Part shown: one piece after another, positions 46,176 through 55,938 of the stretch
How positions within the stretch are numbered: the first letter of the stretch is position 1
Layout of the letters: each line of letters begins with the position of its first letter
Assembly (NCBI RefSeq): GCF_019711535.1
Contig: NZ_JAIGNP010000001.1
Coordinates: forward strand, 558,001-622,000
Length of the DNA stretch: 64,000 nt
Direction of reading: 5' to 3'
Source: Qipengyuania aestuarii
GTDB lineage: Bacteria > Pseudomonadota > Alphaproteobacteria > Sphingomonadales > Sphingomonadaceae
Program-made: the position numbers and the translations under genes
The notes under the pieces: generated by a model
Told to the model about the DNA's origin: nothing
Database searches by the model: none
What the model saw: only the letters and a program-made list of their open reading frames with translations

Positions 46176-47102
46176 TCAGCCTTTGACAGCAGCAGCCACT
46201 TCGGCGGCGAAATCGGTTTCTTCCTTCTCAATGCCTTCACCGAGCTGGAAGCGGACGTAGTCAACCAATTCAACCTTGGCACCGATGTCCTTGCCGGCCT
46301 GCTCGACGACCTGTGCGATCGGGGTCTTGTTGTCGATCACATAGACCTGGCTGAGCAGCGCGTTTTCCTTCGCGTATTTTGCAACCGCGCCTTCGACCAT
46401 CTTTTCCTGGACGTTTTCGGGCTTGCCGCTTTCAGCAGCCTTTTCCTTTGCGATCGCGCGCTCACGTTCGATCACTTCGGCGTCGAGTCCATCTGCGGTC
46501 AGCGCCTGCGGGAAAGCCGCAGCGATGTGCATGCCGAGCTTCTTGCCAAGCTCTTCGAGCTTTGCCTTGTCACCTTCGCTTTCGAGGGCCACCAGAACAC
46601 CGATCTTGCCGAGATCGGGAGCGACAGCATTGTGCATGTAAGGCACGATCACGCCGTTTGTGACCGCAACGGTTTTCACACGGCGGATCTGCTGGTTCTC
46701 GCCAATGGTGGCGACATTGTTGGTCAGCTTTTCGGCGACCGTGCCACCGGTCGGGTAGGCAGCGTTCTTGAGCGCTTCCACATCGTCGCCATCGATGCCA
46801 AGGGCAGTTTCGGTGGTCTTCCGGACGAAATCCTGGAACTGGTCGTTCTTCGCCACGAAGTCGGTTTCCGAGTTCACTTCGACGGCAACGCCCTTGGTGC
46901 CCTCGACGGCAACGCCGACGAGACCTTCGGCCGCAGTACGGCTCGATTTCTTCTGGGCAGTGGCAAGGCCCTTGGCGCGCAGTGCGTCAACAGCGGCTTC
47001 AATATCGCCATTCGCAGCTTCGAGCGCCTTTTTGGCATCCATCATGCCCGCGCCGGTCTTTTCACGCAGGGCCTTAACGTCAGCGGCAGTAAATGCAGCC
47101 AT
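46176..47102 (-). CDS. tsf: translation elongation factor Ts
   Basis: A 308-residue EF-Ts with N-terminal UBA-like domain ([19 protein letters not shown]) and the core [10 protein letters not shown] block. It regenerates EF-Tu-GTP. The ATG at 47102 is the standard start (MAAFTAADV). It follows rpsB by 117 bp in the usual order. Confidence 0.98.
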   Translation of the reverse strand: MAAFTAADVKALREKTGAGMMDAKKALEAANGDIEAAVDALRAKGLATAQKKSSRTAAEGLVGVAVEGTKGVAVEVNSETDFVAKNDQFQDFVRKTTETALGIDGDDVEALKNAAYPTGGTVAEKLTNNVATIGENQQIRRVKTVAVTNGVIVPYMHNAVAPDLGKIGVLVALESEGDKAKLEELGKKLGMHIAAAFPQALTADGLDAEVIERERAIAKEKAAESGKPENVQEKMVEGAVAKYAKENALLSQVYVIDNKTPIAQVVEQAGKDIGAKVELVDYVRFQLGEGIEKEETDFAAEVAAAVKG

Positions 47103-47219
47103 GGTAATTTCCTTAACTGGTGTTTGATGCGGTGGCACCGGGTCCGCTGGTGTCAGCGGCCCGGCGCGTACCTCGTTTTTATGACGGCTGCGTTGCGCTG
47201 CCGTCCAACGGGAGTGGGC

Positions 47220-47969
47220 TTAGGCCGCAGCTTCTTCCGGCGGATTTTCCATCGCGCCGACATCGCGGCCGCTGTCCGCCACACCTTCGCCCTTGCCAGT
47301 GCGGGCTGCTTCGGCAACCGCATCGCAATAGAGCTTGATGGCACGGGCAGCGTCGTCATTGCCCGGGATCGGGAATGCGATGCCGTTCGGATCGACATTG
47401 GTGTCGAGCACTGCAACCACCGGAATACCAAGCACGTTGGCTTCCTTGATGGCGAGATCTTCCTTGTTGGCGTCGATCACGAACATCACGTCGGGAATGC
47501 CGCCCATATCGCGGATGCCGCCAAGCGAAAGTTCAAGCTTGTCGCGCTCGCGCGTCAGCTGAAGGATTTCCTTCTTGGTCAGGCCCGACATTTCACCCGA
47601 AAGCTGCTCGTCCAGCGTCTTAAGGCGCTTGATCGACTGAGAAATGGTCTTCCAGTTGGTGAGCATGCCGCCCAGCCAGCGGTGATTCACGAAGTGCTGG
47701 CCCGAAGCGAGCGCTGCTTCACGGATCGGATCCTGTGCCTGACGCTTGGTACCAACGAACAACACCTTGCCGCCCGAACGCGCGGTCGAGCTGATGAAGT
47801 CGAGAGCACGCGCAAACAGCGGCACGGACTGCGACAGGTCGATGATGTGGATGCCGTTGCGCGCGCCGAAGATATATGGCTTCATGCGCGGGTTCCAACG
47901 GTGGGTCTGGTGGCCGAAGTGTGCGCCGGCCTCAATCAGTTGCTGCATGGTGACGGTAGGAGCCGCCAT
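47220..47969 (-). CDS. rpsB: 30S ribosomal protein S2
   Basis: A 249-residue S2 ([44 protein letters not shown]). An acidic C-terminal tail (ENPPEEAAA) is present. The ATG at 47969 has a GGAAATGACC sequence upstream; the longer frame to 48074 is not supported. It heads the translation/envelope macro-cluster. Confidence 0.98.
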   Translation of the reverse strand: MAAPTVTMQQLIEAGAHFGHQTHRWNPRMKPYIFGARNGIHIIDLSQSVPLFARALDFISSTARSGGKVLFVGTKRQAQDPIREAALASGQHFVNHRWLGGMLTNWKTISQSIKRLKTLDEQLSGEMSGLTKKEILQLTRERDKLELSLGGIRDMGGIPDVMFVIDANKEDLAIKEANVLGIPVVAVLDTNVDPNGIAFPIPGNDDAARAIKLYCDAVAEAARTGKGEGVADSGRDVGAMENPPEEAAA

Positions 47970-48201
47970 GGTCATTTCCTTTCCGGTTGTACCTCTGGAA
48001 GACTGGAACCCGTGATGCGGAGTATCCCGCGCCGGGCACCGGTATGAGCGCCTTCCATGTGGATTTGTCTGCAATGAGTTTAGCCCGAATTGGCCGATTC
48101 ACCTGCAGACGGCGGTCACTTAGCGGGTAAGCGCCAAGAAATCCAGTCTCAATTGAACGCAGAAAAAGGCGCGGCCGTCGCAAAAGGAGGTTGACAGGAC
48201 G
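47970..48201. other. divergent intergenic region between rpsB and SOS promoter
   Basis: About 230 bp without a supportable gene. It should hold the rpsB promoter and leader on the minus strand; a TTGAGA element lies in CAATTGAGACTGG on that strand near 48150, but its partner -10 is weak. No recognised S2 autoregulatory leader could be folded by eye. Confidence 0.4.
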
Positions 48202-48219
48202 GAACAAAAAGAGAACATA
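48191..48219 (+). promoter_or_regulatory. SOS-type promoter with alphaproteobacterial LexA box
   Basis: TTGACA (48191-48196) is followed 17 bp later by an AT-rich AACATA-like -10. Between and over it lies GAAC-AAAAAGA-GAAC (48202-48216), which on the other strand reads GTTC-TCTTTTT-GTTC, the GTTC-N7-GTTC box of alphaproteobacterial LexA. Its position would block the promoter until LexA is cleaved. It points rightwards to the small membrane protein at 48323; it could alternatively influence rpsB, 233 bp away. Confidence 0.78.
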
Positions 48220-48322
48220 TGGCTCATCGCCGGAACAGGCGGCTCAGCTTGAAGTTTTCCACTCAAGTCGGCCCGCTTGTCAACAGCCTTATGCACAGGC
48301 AGGCGGGAAGGAGATACTTGAT

Positions 48323-48556
48323 ATGGTTTCTGGTCTTTTGGTAATCCTTTTCGCCTTCGCGACCGTGGCGATTGCGTTTGTTTTGGCTGACAACGGGCTG
48401 CGGTGGTGGTCCGGTGCCCGTCTGCTGCGTCAGCGGATGAAGCAAGGCTATACCAGCACGGGCGTCGGCCCACGTGTATCGAGTTGTTCGCATGGTTTCG
48501 GGCGGCAGGTTCGCCCCTATCCGGTTATCCGTCAGACTGCGCGCCGCGCCGCTTGA
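48323..48556 (+). CDS. small single-pass membrane protein, putative SOS-induced
   Basis: A 77-residue protein not recognised from any family. It has one N-terminal TM helix (residues 4-24, VSGLLVILFAFATVAIAFVL) and a basic, Trp/Arg-rich cytoplasmic tail (LRWWSGARLLRQRMKQGY). A strong AAGGAG lies 9 bp before the ATG. An SOS box and a TTGACA promoter element lie about 110 bp upstream on the same strand, and no other gene intervenes. Small SOS-induced membrane proteins such as Caulobacter SidA inhibit division, so a checkpoint role is an attractive inference without sequence proof. The last 32 bp overlap the converging pssA gene. Confidence 0.62.
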   Translation: MVSGLLVILFAFATVAIAFVLADNGLRWWSGARLLRQRMKQGYTSTGVGPRVSSCSHGFGRQVRPYPVIRQTARRAA

Positions 48557-49367
48557 TCCGCGAGTAGCGCATCAGAGTGAAGGGAAGCAGCGCCAGATAA
48601 CCAATCCCGATGGCGCTGAGTGTCCACCATGGTTCCACCAGCAGGGCAGCAAAAAGCAGACCGACAAAGGCTAACACCCACAAACGAATTCCTCGTCGTG
48701 GCCGCAGGGATGTCCAGCTTGGAGTGGCCATACTCGAGATCATCAACAGAGCGGTAGCGAGCAGCCAAGGGGCGACAAGCAAGGGCGACCGGAAAACATC
48801 GAGGTCCGTTGCCATCCACAGATAGAATGGCATGAAGGCCAAACCAGCCCCCATCGGCGCGGGCACCCCCGTCAAAAAGCCGAGCGATTTATGTGGCTGT
48901 TCTTCGACATCGATTTGTGCGTTGAAACGGGCCAGACGCAGAGCGCAGCAGATGGCTAGCGCCAAGGCGGCAAACCAGCCCCACCGCGGCTCGCTCGAAA
49001 GCGACCAAAGATAAACAATGATGGCAGGCGCTGTTCCGAAGCTAAGTGAATCGGCGAGGCTGTCCAGCTCTGCTCCGAAACGTGATTGGGCTTTCAACAA
49101 ACGGGCAATACGTCCGTCCATCCCGTCGAGAATACCGGCAACAATAATCGCGACGGCCGCAGCCGCCCACTGTTCGGAAATTGCGAAACGGATACCTGTG
49201 AGGCCAGAACACAGCGCGGCAGCCGTGATGGCATTTGGCGCCATCGCCCTCAGAGAAAGACCTCGCGACCGCCCCATCACTGGCACTTCGTCTTCAGCGG
49301 CTTTCGGGCCCAAACGCGCATTTTCTTCGGGCAGATCGTGCCGCTTTGGATCGGATAGCAGGCTCAT
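48525..49367 (-). CDS. pssA: CDP-diacylglycerol-serine O-phosphatidyltransferase
   Basis: A 280-residue polytopic type II PS synthase. The CDP-OH-P motif DGMDGRIARLLKAQSRFGAE followed by LDSLAD is intact. It makes phosphatidylserine, which Psd (overlapping 4 bp upstream) decarboxylates to phosphatidylethanolamine. The N-terminal ~40 residues form a charged cytoplasmic extension. Confidence 0.94.
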   Translation of the reverse strand: MSLLSDPKRHDLPEENARLGPKAAEDEVPVMGRSRGLSLRAMAPNAITAAALCSGLTGIRFAISEQWAAAAVAIIVAGILDGMDGRIARLLKAQSRFGAELDSLADSLSFGTAPAIIVYLWSLSSEPRWGWFAALALAICCALRLARFNAQIDVEEQPHKSLGFLTGVPAPMGAGLAFMPFYLWMATDLDVFRSPLLVAPWLLATALLMISSMATPSWTSLRPRRGIRLWVLAFVGLLFAALLVEPWWTLSAIGIGYLALLPFTLMRYSRIKRRGAQSDG

Positions 49368-50113
49368 TGCGAAACTCCTTCAAGCAGGGGCTGGCTACCC
49401 ACGGCGGCAATTACTGTTTCGCCCGCTACGACCTTTTGACCGAGCATGACGTAAGATCCGGTGCCCTGTGGCAAATACACATCAACGCGGCTACCAAAAC
49501 GGATTAGCCCCACCCTCTGGCCAACGCCAAGCATGTCTCCGGGTTTCACGAAAGAGACGATCCGGCGCGCGACCAATCCGGCGATCTGTGTAAAGGCCAC
49601 CTTCACTCCGTCGGATCTTTCGATAAGAACATGCTGGCGCTCATTGTCTTCGCTCGCCTTGTCGAGATCTGCGTTCAGGAATTTGCCGGGAACGTAGACC
49701 AGACGCCTCACGATACCGCCGATTGGAGTGCGGTTGATATGCACGTCGAATGGCGAGAGATAGATGGACACACGCGTCACGACACCCGGTAGCAGGCCAG
49801 CTTCTCCGCTGCTGTCTTCCACAACCAGTTCATGCGGCGGTTCGACCTGATCGATCTGAACCACGGTTCCATCGGCAGGTGCGATGATGAAACGGGCATC
49901 CTGCGGCACCACGCGTTGCGGGTCACGAAAAAATGCGAATACTGCAAGGCTCAGGAAAGCAAGCGGCCACGCGAGGGTTTCCCATGCAAACCAAGCACAA
50001 ACGAGGGAGAGGGCAAGCGTGGCGAGACCAAACTTGCGTCCTTCGGGATGGATGCGCGGCACGCCGGAGTGGATTTCACCACGGCCTCGATTGTCCTGAA
50101 GGTCGGTCGCCAT
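49364..50113 (-). CDS. psd: phosphatidylserine decarboxylase proenzyme
   Basis: A 249-residue short-type Psd. The self-cleavage site that yields the pyruvoyl group is RFGSRVDVYLP (cut between Gly and Ser). Hydrophobic helices lie at residues 30-65. It converts PS to PE on the inner membrane. ATG at 50113 (MATDLQDNRG) gives a family-length protein. It is the first gene of psd-pssA. Confidence 0.94.
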   Translation of the reverse strand: MATDLQDNRGRGEIHSGVPRIHPEGRKFGLATLALSLVCAWFAWETLAWPLAFLSLAVFAFFRDPQRVVPQDARFIIAPADGTVVQIDQVEPPHELVVEDSSGEAGLLPGVVTRVSIYLSPFDVHINRTPIGGIVRRLVYVPGKFLNADLDKASEDNERQHVLIERSDGVKVAFTQIAGLVARRIVSFVKPGDMLGVGQRVGLIRFGSRVDVYLPQGTGSYVMLGQKVVAGETVIAAVGSQPLLEGVSQ

Positions 50114-50214
50114 ATCAGTTCCCCTAGGCGGCAAATTCGCAAGCGACAAGCGACAGCGCAAATGAGCCGGATCCCTTAGCAATTTCTTCACCAGCCTATG
50201 GTAAACACGCGGTT

Positions 50215-51291
50215 ATGAGAGCGCTGAACGACATCGCACGCCGGTGGTGGGGCGAGATCCCTGTTTATCTTTTCGGCTTTGCCTGCAGCCTGCTGTGCCT
50301 GTTTCTCTGGTCAGCTTATGGCGTCGATTACGATGTGGGCGAGTCGTTCTCCAGCTTCACGCTCTTCTTCAGCTGCGGCATCATCTATTTCTTCGTCGAC
50401 ATCTGCTGGCGCCTCTTTCGCGATCGCCCGGCTCGTCCCCTGGCTTGGGCACGGCAGCGTTATTTCTCCATGAATTCGTTGCGCCTCGCTATCGCAAGCC
50501 TACCCGCAATCGCACTCTGCGCCACGATCATCCCGCTCTTCTCCAGCATGAAGTCGATGATTCCGATGTTTACCGAATATAGCTGGGATCCAACCTTTAT
50601 CGCGTGGGATAGAGCGATCTTCTTCGGAACCGATCCATGGCGAGTTCTCCAACCGCTCTTCGGCTATCCGGCAGTCACCGCAGCGATGGCGTTCGCTTAT
50701 CACATTTGGGTTATGTTCCTGTACCCGGGCGTGATCGTCATGGCTCTGCTACCGTCGATCTCCGACGACCTGCGACGCCGCTTCTTCTTGAGCTACGCCC
50801 TCGCCTGGTCGGTGGTTGGAGGCTTTCTCGCGACCTGCCTCGCCTCGGTAGGGCCGGCGTTCGCCGAGCCCCTGCTTGGCATCGATACCTTCACTGACCA
50901 GATGGACTACCTGCGCGCCGCGAATGAACAGGTCCGCGTGATGACCGTAAGCGTACAGGACATGCTGATCGCTCGCTTCCACGATCAGGAACGCAGTATC
51001 GGCAGCGGGATCACCGCGATGCCGTCCATGCACGTCGCTATCTCGGTTCTCTATTGGCTGGCAGCGCGCGAGATCTCACCCAAGGCCGGGCGCTTGTTCT
51101 TCTGGTTTATGGTAGTGATCTGGATCGGATCGGTTCACCTTGCCTACCACTACGCGCTCGACGGCCTCGTCTCACTAGTTGCGATATTTTGCATCTGGCG
51201 AGCCGTGCCGCTCGTCTTCCGTGCTTGGGACCGTCTTGCATTACCTTGGACTCAGCCCGCTTTGCGGACGAACACCGTTCCCGCGGAATAA
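50215..51291 (+). CDS. PAP2-superfamily membrane protein, Aur1/Ipt1-like
   Basis: A 358-residue protein with about six TM helices. The acid-phosphatase motifs are AMPSMHVA and SVHLAYHYALDG, spaced as in PAP2_3 (Aur1/Ipt1-type) proteins, which include inositolphosphoryl-ceramide synthases. The usual first motif (KxxxxxxRP) is not clear. Reactions may be lipid phosphate removal or phosphoalcohol transfer. It lies beside pssA-psd and, converging, shares 40 bp with the KAS III gene. A role in sphingolipid headgroup chemistry is speculation. Confidence 0.8.
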   Translation: MRALNDIARRWWGEIPVYLFGFACSLLCLFLWSAYGVDYDVGESFSSFTLFFSCGIIYFFVDICWRLFRDRPARPLAWARQRYFSMNSLRLAIASLPAIALCATIIPLFSSMKSMIPMFTEYSWDPTFIAWDRAIFFGTDPWRVLQPLFGYPAVTAAMAFAYHIWVMFLYPGVIVMALLPSISDDLRRRFFLSYALAWSVVGGFLATCLASVGPAFAEPLLGIDTFTDQMDYLRAANEQVRVMTVSVQDMLIARFHDQERSIGSGITAMPSMHVAISVLYWLAAREISPKAGRLFFWFMVVIWIGSVHLAYHYALDGLVSLVAIFCIWRAVPLVFRAWDRLALPWTQPALRTNTVPAE

Positions 51292-52394
51292 CCAGCGCCA
51301 AAGCTGCAAATCAGGCCAGTATCCTCAGCCTGCAGATCAGCTCTGTGCAGATGAAAAGCGATAATTGAGCCCGCGCTCGAGGTATTACCATACGAATCGA
51401 GTACCGTCGGGCTTTCATCTTCGCTGGCTTCGTGCCCCAGTACGCGGTGTGCGATCAGTCGGTTCATGCCTGCATTGGCCTGGTGCAGCCATAGGCGGCG
51501 AAGGCTTTGCGGATCGATCTTCAGTCGTTCGGCCTCTTCCACGATCATCTGCGCGACCATGGGGACGACTTCCTTGAAGACTTTCCGACCTTCTTGGACG
51601 AATAGCTTGTCGGCTCCTTCAGCTTCTTCCGGATAAGCACGGTTCAGGAAGCCAAAGTTGTTGCGAATGTTGTTCGAGAAAACCGTCTTGAGTTTTGTAC
51701 CCAGGATATCCCAATGTTCAGCAGGCGCGAGCGCGGCATCTTCTACCAGGACTGCTGTGGCGACATCGCCGAAGATGAAATGGCTATCGCGATCGCGCCA
51801 GTTCAGGTGGCCGCTGGTGATCTCCGGGCTGACGACGAGCACGCTCTTCGCGTTGCCCGCGCGAATGTAATCAGCAGCGGTCTGAATGCCGAAAGTCGCT
51901 GAAGAGCACGCGACATTCATGTCGAAGCCGAAGCCATCTATACCCAGCGCTTGCTGGATTTCGATCGCCATAGCCGGATATGGCCGCTCCATATTCGAAG
52001 CAGCACAAAGTACCGCATCGACATCTTCAGCCTTGCGCCCTGCCCTCTCAAGAGCCTGACGCGCTGCCTTCACGCCAATTTCCGCAAGGATCGACAATTC
52101 ATCGTTCGATCGTTGAGGCCATCGCGGAGACATGATGTCAGGATCCAGCACGGGCTGCTTCGCCATGACATGCCGCGCCTTTATGCCGCTGGCCTTCTCG
52201 ATGAATTCCACCGAACTTTCGGTCAGGGCAGTGATTTCGCCGGCCTCGATAGAGTCGGAATGCTGCTGGTTGTAGCGACGAACATATTCGTTGAAGCTGG
52301 CGACCAGCTCTTCGTTCGAGATGCTGTCTTCTGGAGTAAACAACCCTGTCGCCGAGATCACCGGGCGCCCGGACATTTCAGTCATATCTGTCAT
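51252..52394 (-). CDS. beta-ketoacyl-ACP synthase III-like enzyme
   Basis: A 380-residue KAS III-type condensing enzyme. The Cys-His-Asn triad lies in NVACSSATFG, WLHQANAGMN and SYGNTSSAGS. It is about 60 residues longer than E. coli FabH, with an N-terminal insertion (residues 35-75), so it belongs to a distinct FabH-like subgroup. It could start fatty acid synthesis or make a special 3-oxoacyl product; the partner ACP is unknown. Its 3' end runs 40 bp into the opposite PAP2 gene. purA lies directly upstream. Confidence 0.87.
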   Translation of the reverse strand: MTDMTEMSGRPVISATGLFTPEDSISNEELVASFNEYVRRYNQQHSDSIEAGEITALTESSVEFIEKASGIKARHVMAKQPVLDPDIMSPRWPQRSNDELSILAEIGVKAARQALERAGRKAEDVDAVLCAASNMERPYPAMAIEIQQALGIDGFGFDMNVACSSATFGIQTAADYIRAGNAKSVLVVSPEITSGHLNWRDRDSHFIFGDVATAVLVEDAALAPAEHWDILGTKLKTVFSNNIRNNFGFLNRAYPEEAEGADKLFVQEGRKVFKEVVPMVAQMIVEEAERLKIDPQSLRRLWLHQANAGMNRLIAHRVLGHEASEDESPTVLDSYGNTSSAGSIIAFHLHRADLQAEDTGLICSFGAGYSAGTVFVRKAG

Positions 52395-52431
52395 AGTGCA
52401 TGCCTAACTTCCGCACGTGCGGGCAGAAAGA

Positions 52432-54061
<1,630 letters not shown>

Positions 54062-55927
54062 ATGCTCGACGATATTACGCTCGACCCGACGGGGGCAAGT
54101 GCGCCCGAAAGCGAGGCCTCTCCAACATCAGCAGATACCGAAACAAGGCAGGCCTCGATTGGCGGTACAATCGGCAAATCCGCTGCCATTGGCGCTTTGG
54201 CCGTCAACCTTGCCGCTTGCGGCGGAGCGAGTGCGGATGGTGCAGGTGGAGGCAGCGCAACATCTGGCGGAGGCGCGACGGGAAGCGTCAAGCAAGACGA
54301 AAGAAAGCCTGAAACCGATGCGCAGGCCGCGCGCTTTGCGCTTCATGCGTCGCTTTCGGTATCCTCACAGGACATTTCCGACCTGAAACAGATCGGTTAC
54401 GAGCCGTGGCTGGACCGTCAAATGGATGCAACCAATGCACAGTCGGCGGCGGAATTCTTCGAATCGCGCGGGTTCAACCGGATCGATGCGAATAGTTACT
54501 ACTCCCGCACCCAGCCCGCCGATGCGATGATCTGGAACCAGCTGATGGCTGGTGGCAGCGGGGTCCGCAAACGGATCGCCCTTGCCCTTTCGGAATTTTT
54601 TGTAGTCTCTCTCAATTCGGTCGATAGCCTGATCTGGCGAAGCCAGGGCATGGGCGCCTATTGGGATATGCTCAACGACCGTGCTTTCGGCAATTTCCGC
54701 GATCTGCTGGAGGATGTCTCGTTGGCGCCGGTGATGGGCGTTTATCTCAACACCCGCGGTAACCGGAAGGCCGATGCCCGGACCGGACGCGTACCGGATG
54801 AAAACTTTGGCCGCGAGATCATGCAGCTGTTCTCCATCGGCCTGCACGATCTGAATATCGACGGCACAGACAGATTAAATGGTTCCGGCCAGCCGATAGA
54901 GACTTACGACAATGAGGATGTGACCGGCATCGCCAAAGTCTTCACCGGCTACGATCTCGATTTCTCCGAAACCACGATGCACCCTCACCCATCTGGCAGT
55001 AATTGGCAGATACCCGACCCTGACGTAGCTATGCGTCCGATGACAGCAGACGCCGGCAAATGGCGCTATCCCCGCAGCGAAAGCTTTCATTCGCCGGAAG
55101 AAAAAAGCTTCCTCGGCACAACGATTCCGGCTGGGACCGGTCCTGCCGAAAGCCTGGCGATCGCACTCGATACGCTGTTTAATCATCCAAATGTCGGTCC
55201 ATTCTTCGGCAAGCAGATGATCCAGCGTCTGGTCACTAGCAACCCGAGCCCGGCGTACGTCACGCGTGTGGCACAGACTTTCAACGATGATGGAACCGGG
55301 AAGCGCGGGAATCTGCGCGCGGTCTTCAAGGCGATCCTTCTCGATGATGAGGCGCTGTCCGACAGCGGCCTGTCGGATCCGCGCTTCGGAAAGCTGCGCG
55401 AGCCGATGCTGCGCTACATCCAGTGGGCGCGCACGGTTGGCGTACAATCGGCAAGCGGCAAATGGGATATCGGGAGCACGGACTCCAGCACCTATGGTCT
55501 GGCGCAATCGCCGCTCCGCTCGCCTTCCGTGTTCAACTATTTTCGACCGGCTTATTTCTCCACCAATTCGCAAGCTGCCGCCAACGACATGGTCGCGCCG
55601 GAATTCCAGCTGGTGAACGAAACCACGGTCGCAGCCTACCTTAACTTCATGCAGCAGACCATTCGCGGCAAAGGTTCGCGCTCCAACGATGTGAAGCCAT
55701 TGTATTCGGCAGAAGTTGCCATTGCGCATGATCGGTCAGCGCTGCTCGACAGGCTCGATTTGTTGCTGACTGGAAATCAACTGATGGCGGCAACTCGCAG
55801 CGAAATCCTCACGGTGCTCGAGGGGATCGACGTGACCCAGGCAAGTCCTGAACAGGACAAGCTAAACATGATCTACATCGCCGTCATGCTCGTGATGGCG
55901 TCCTACGATTACCTGATCCAGCGCTGA
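54062..55927 (+). CDS. DUF1800 family protein, probable exported lipoprotein-like
   Basis: A 621-residue DUF1800 protein: a polar Ser/Thr-rich N terminus, a hydrophobic segment ending in a lipobox-like NLAACGG (about residue 60), a Gly-rich linker, and then the DUF1800 domain (QAARFALHASLSVSSQDISDL; ENFGREIMQLFSIGLHDLN). Its biochemical role is unknown; pairs of DUF1800 and DUF1501 are common in bacteria with exported polymers or complex envelopes. ATG at 54062 has GGGGAT upstream. It is 11 bp before the DUF1501 gene, clearly one operon. Confidence 0.88.
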   Translation: MLDDITLDPTGASAPESEASPTSADTETRQASIGGTIGKSAAIGALAVNLAACGGASADGAGGGSATSGGGATGSVKQDERKPETDAQAARFALHASLSVSSQDISDLKQIGYEPWLDRQMDATNAQSAAEFFESRGFNRIDANSYYSRTQPADAMIWNQLMAGGSGVRKRIALALSEFFVVSLNSVDSLIWRSQGMGAYWDMLNDRAFGNFRDLLEDVSLAPVMGVYLNTRGNRKADARTGRVPDENFGREIMQLFSIGLHDLNIDGTDRLNGSGQPIETYDNEDVTGIAKVFTGYDLDFSETTMHPHPSGSNWQIPDPDVAMRPMTADAGKWRYPRSESFHSPEEKSFLGTTIPAGTGPAESLAIALDTLFNHPNVGPFFGKQMIQRLVTSNPSPAYVTRVAQTFNDDGTGKRGNLRAVFKAILLDDEALSDSGLSDPRFGKLREPMLRYIQWARTVGVQSASGKWDIGSTDSSTYGLAQSPLRSPSVFNYFRPAYFSTNSQAAANDMVAPEFQLVNETTVAAYLNFMQQTIRGKGSRSNDVKPLYSAEVAIAHDRSALLDRLDLLLTGNQLMAATRSEILTVLEGIDVTQASPEQDKLNMIYIAVMLVMASYDYLIQR

Positions 55928-55938
55928 GGAGACGAGAC

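Noticed and set aside
46527..48047. 506-residue plus-strand frame opposite tsf and rpsB
   Set aside because: Shadow of two ribosomal/translation genes; no signature residues.
48219..48344. 41-residue frame starting just after the SOS box
   Set aside because: It starts on or next to the probable -10 element and lacks a ribosome binding site. The overlapping 77-residue frame with AAGGAG is better supported.
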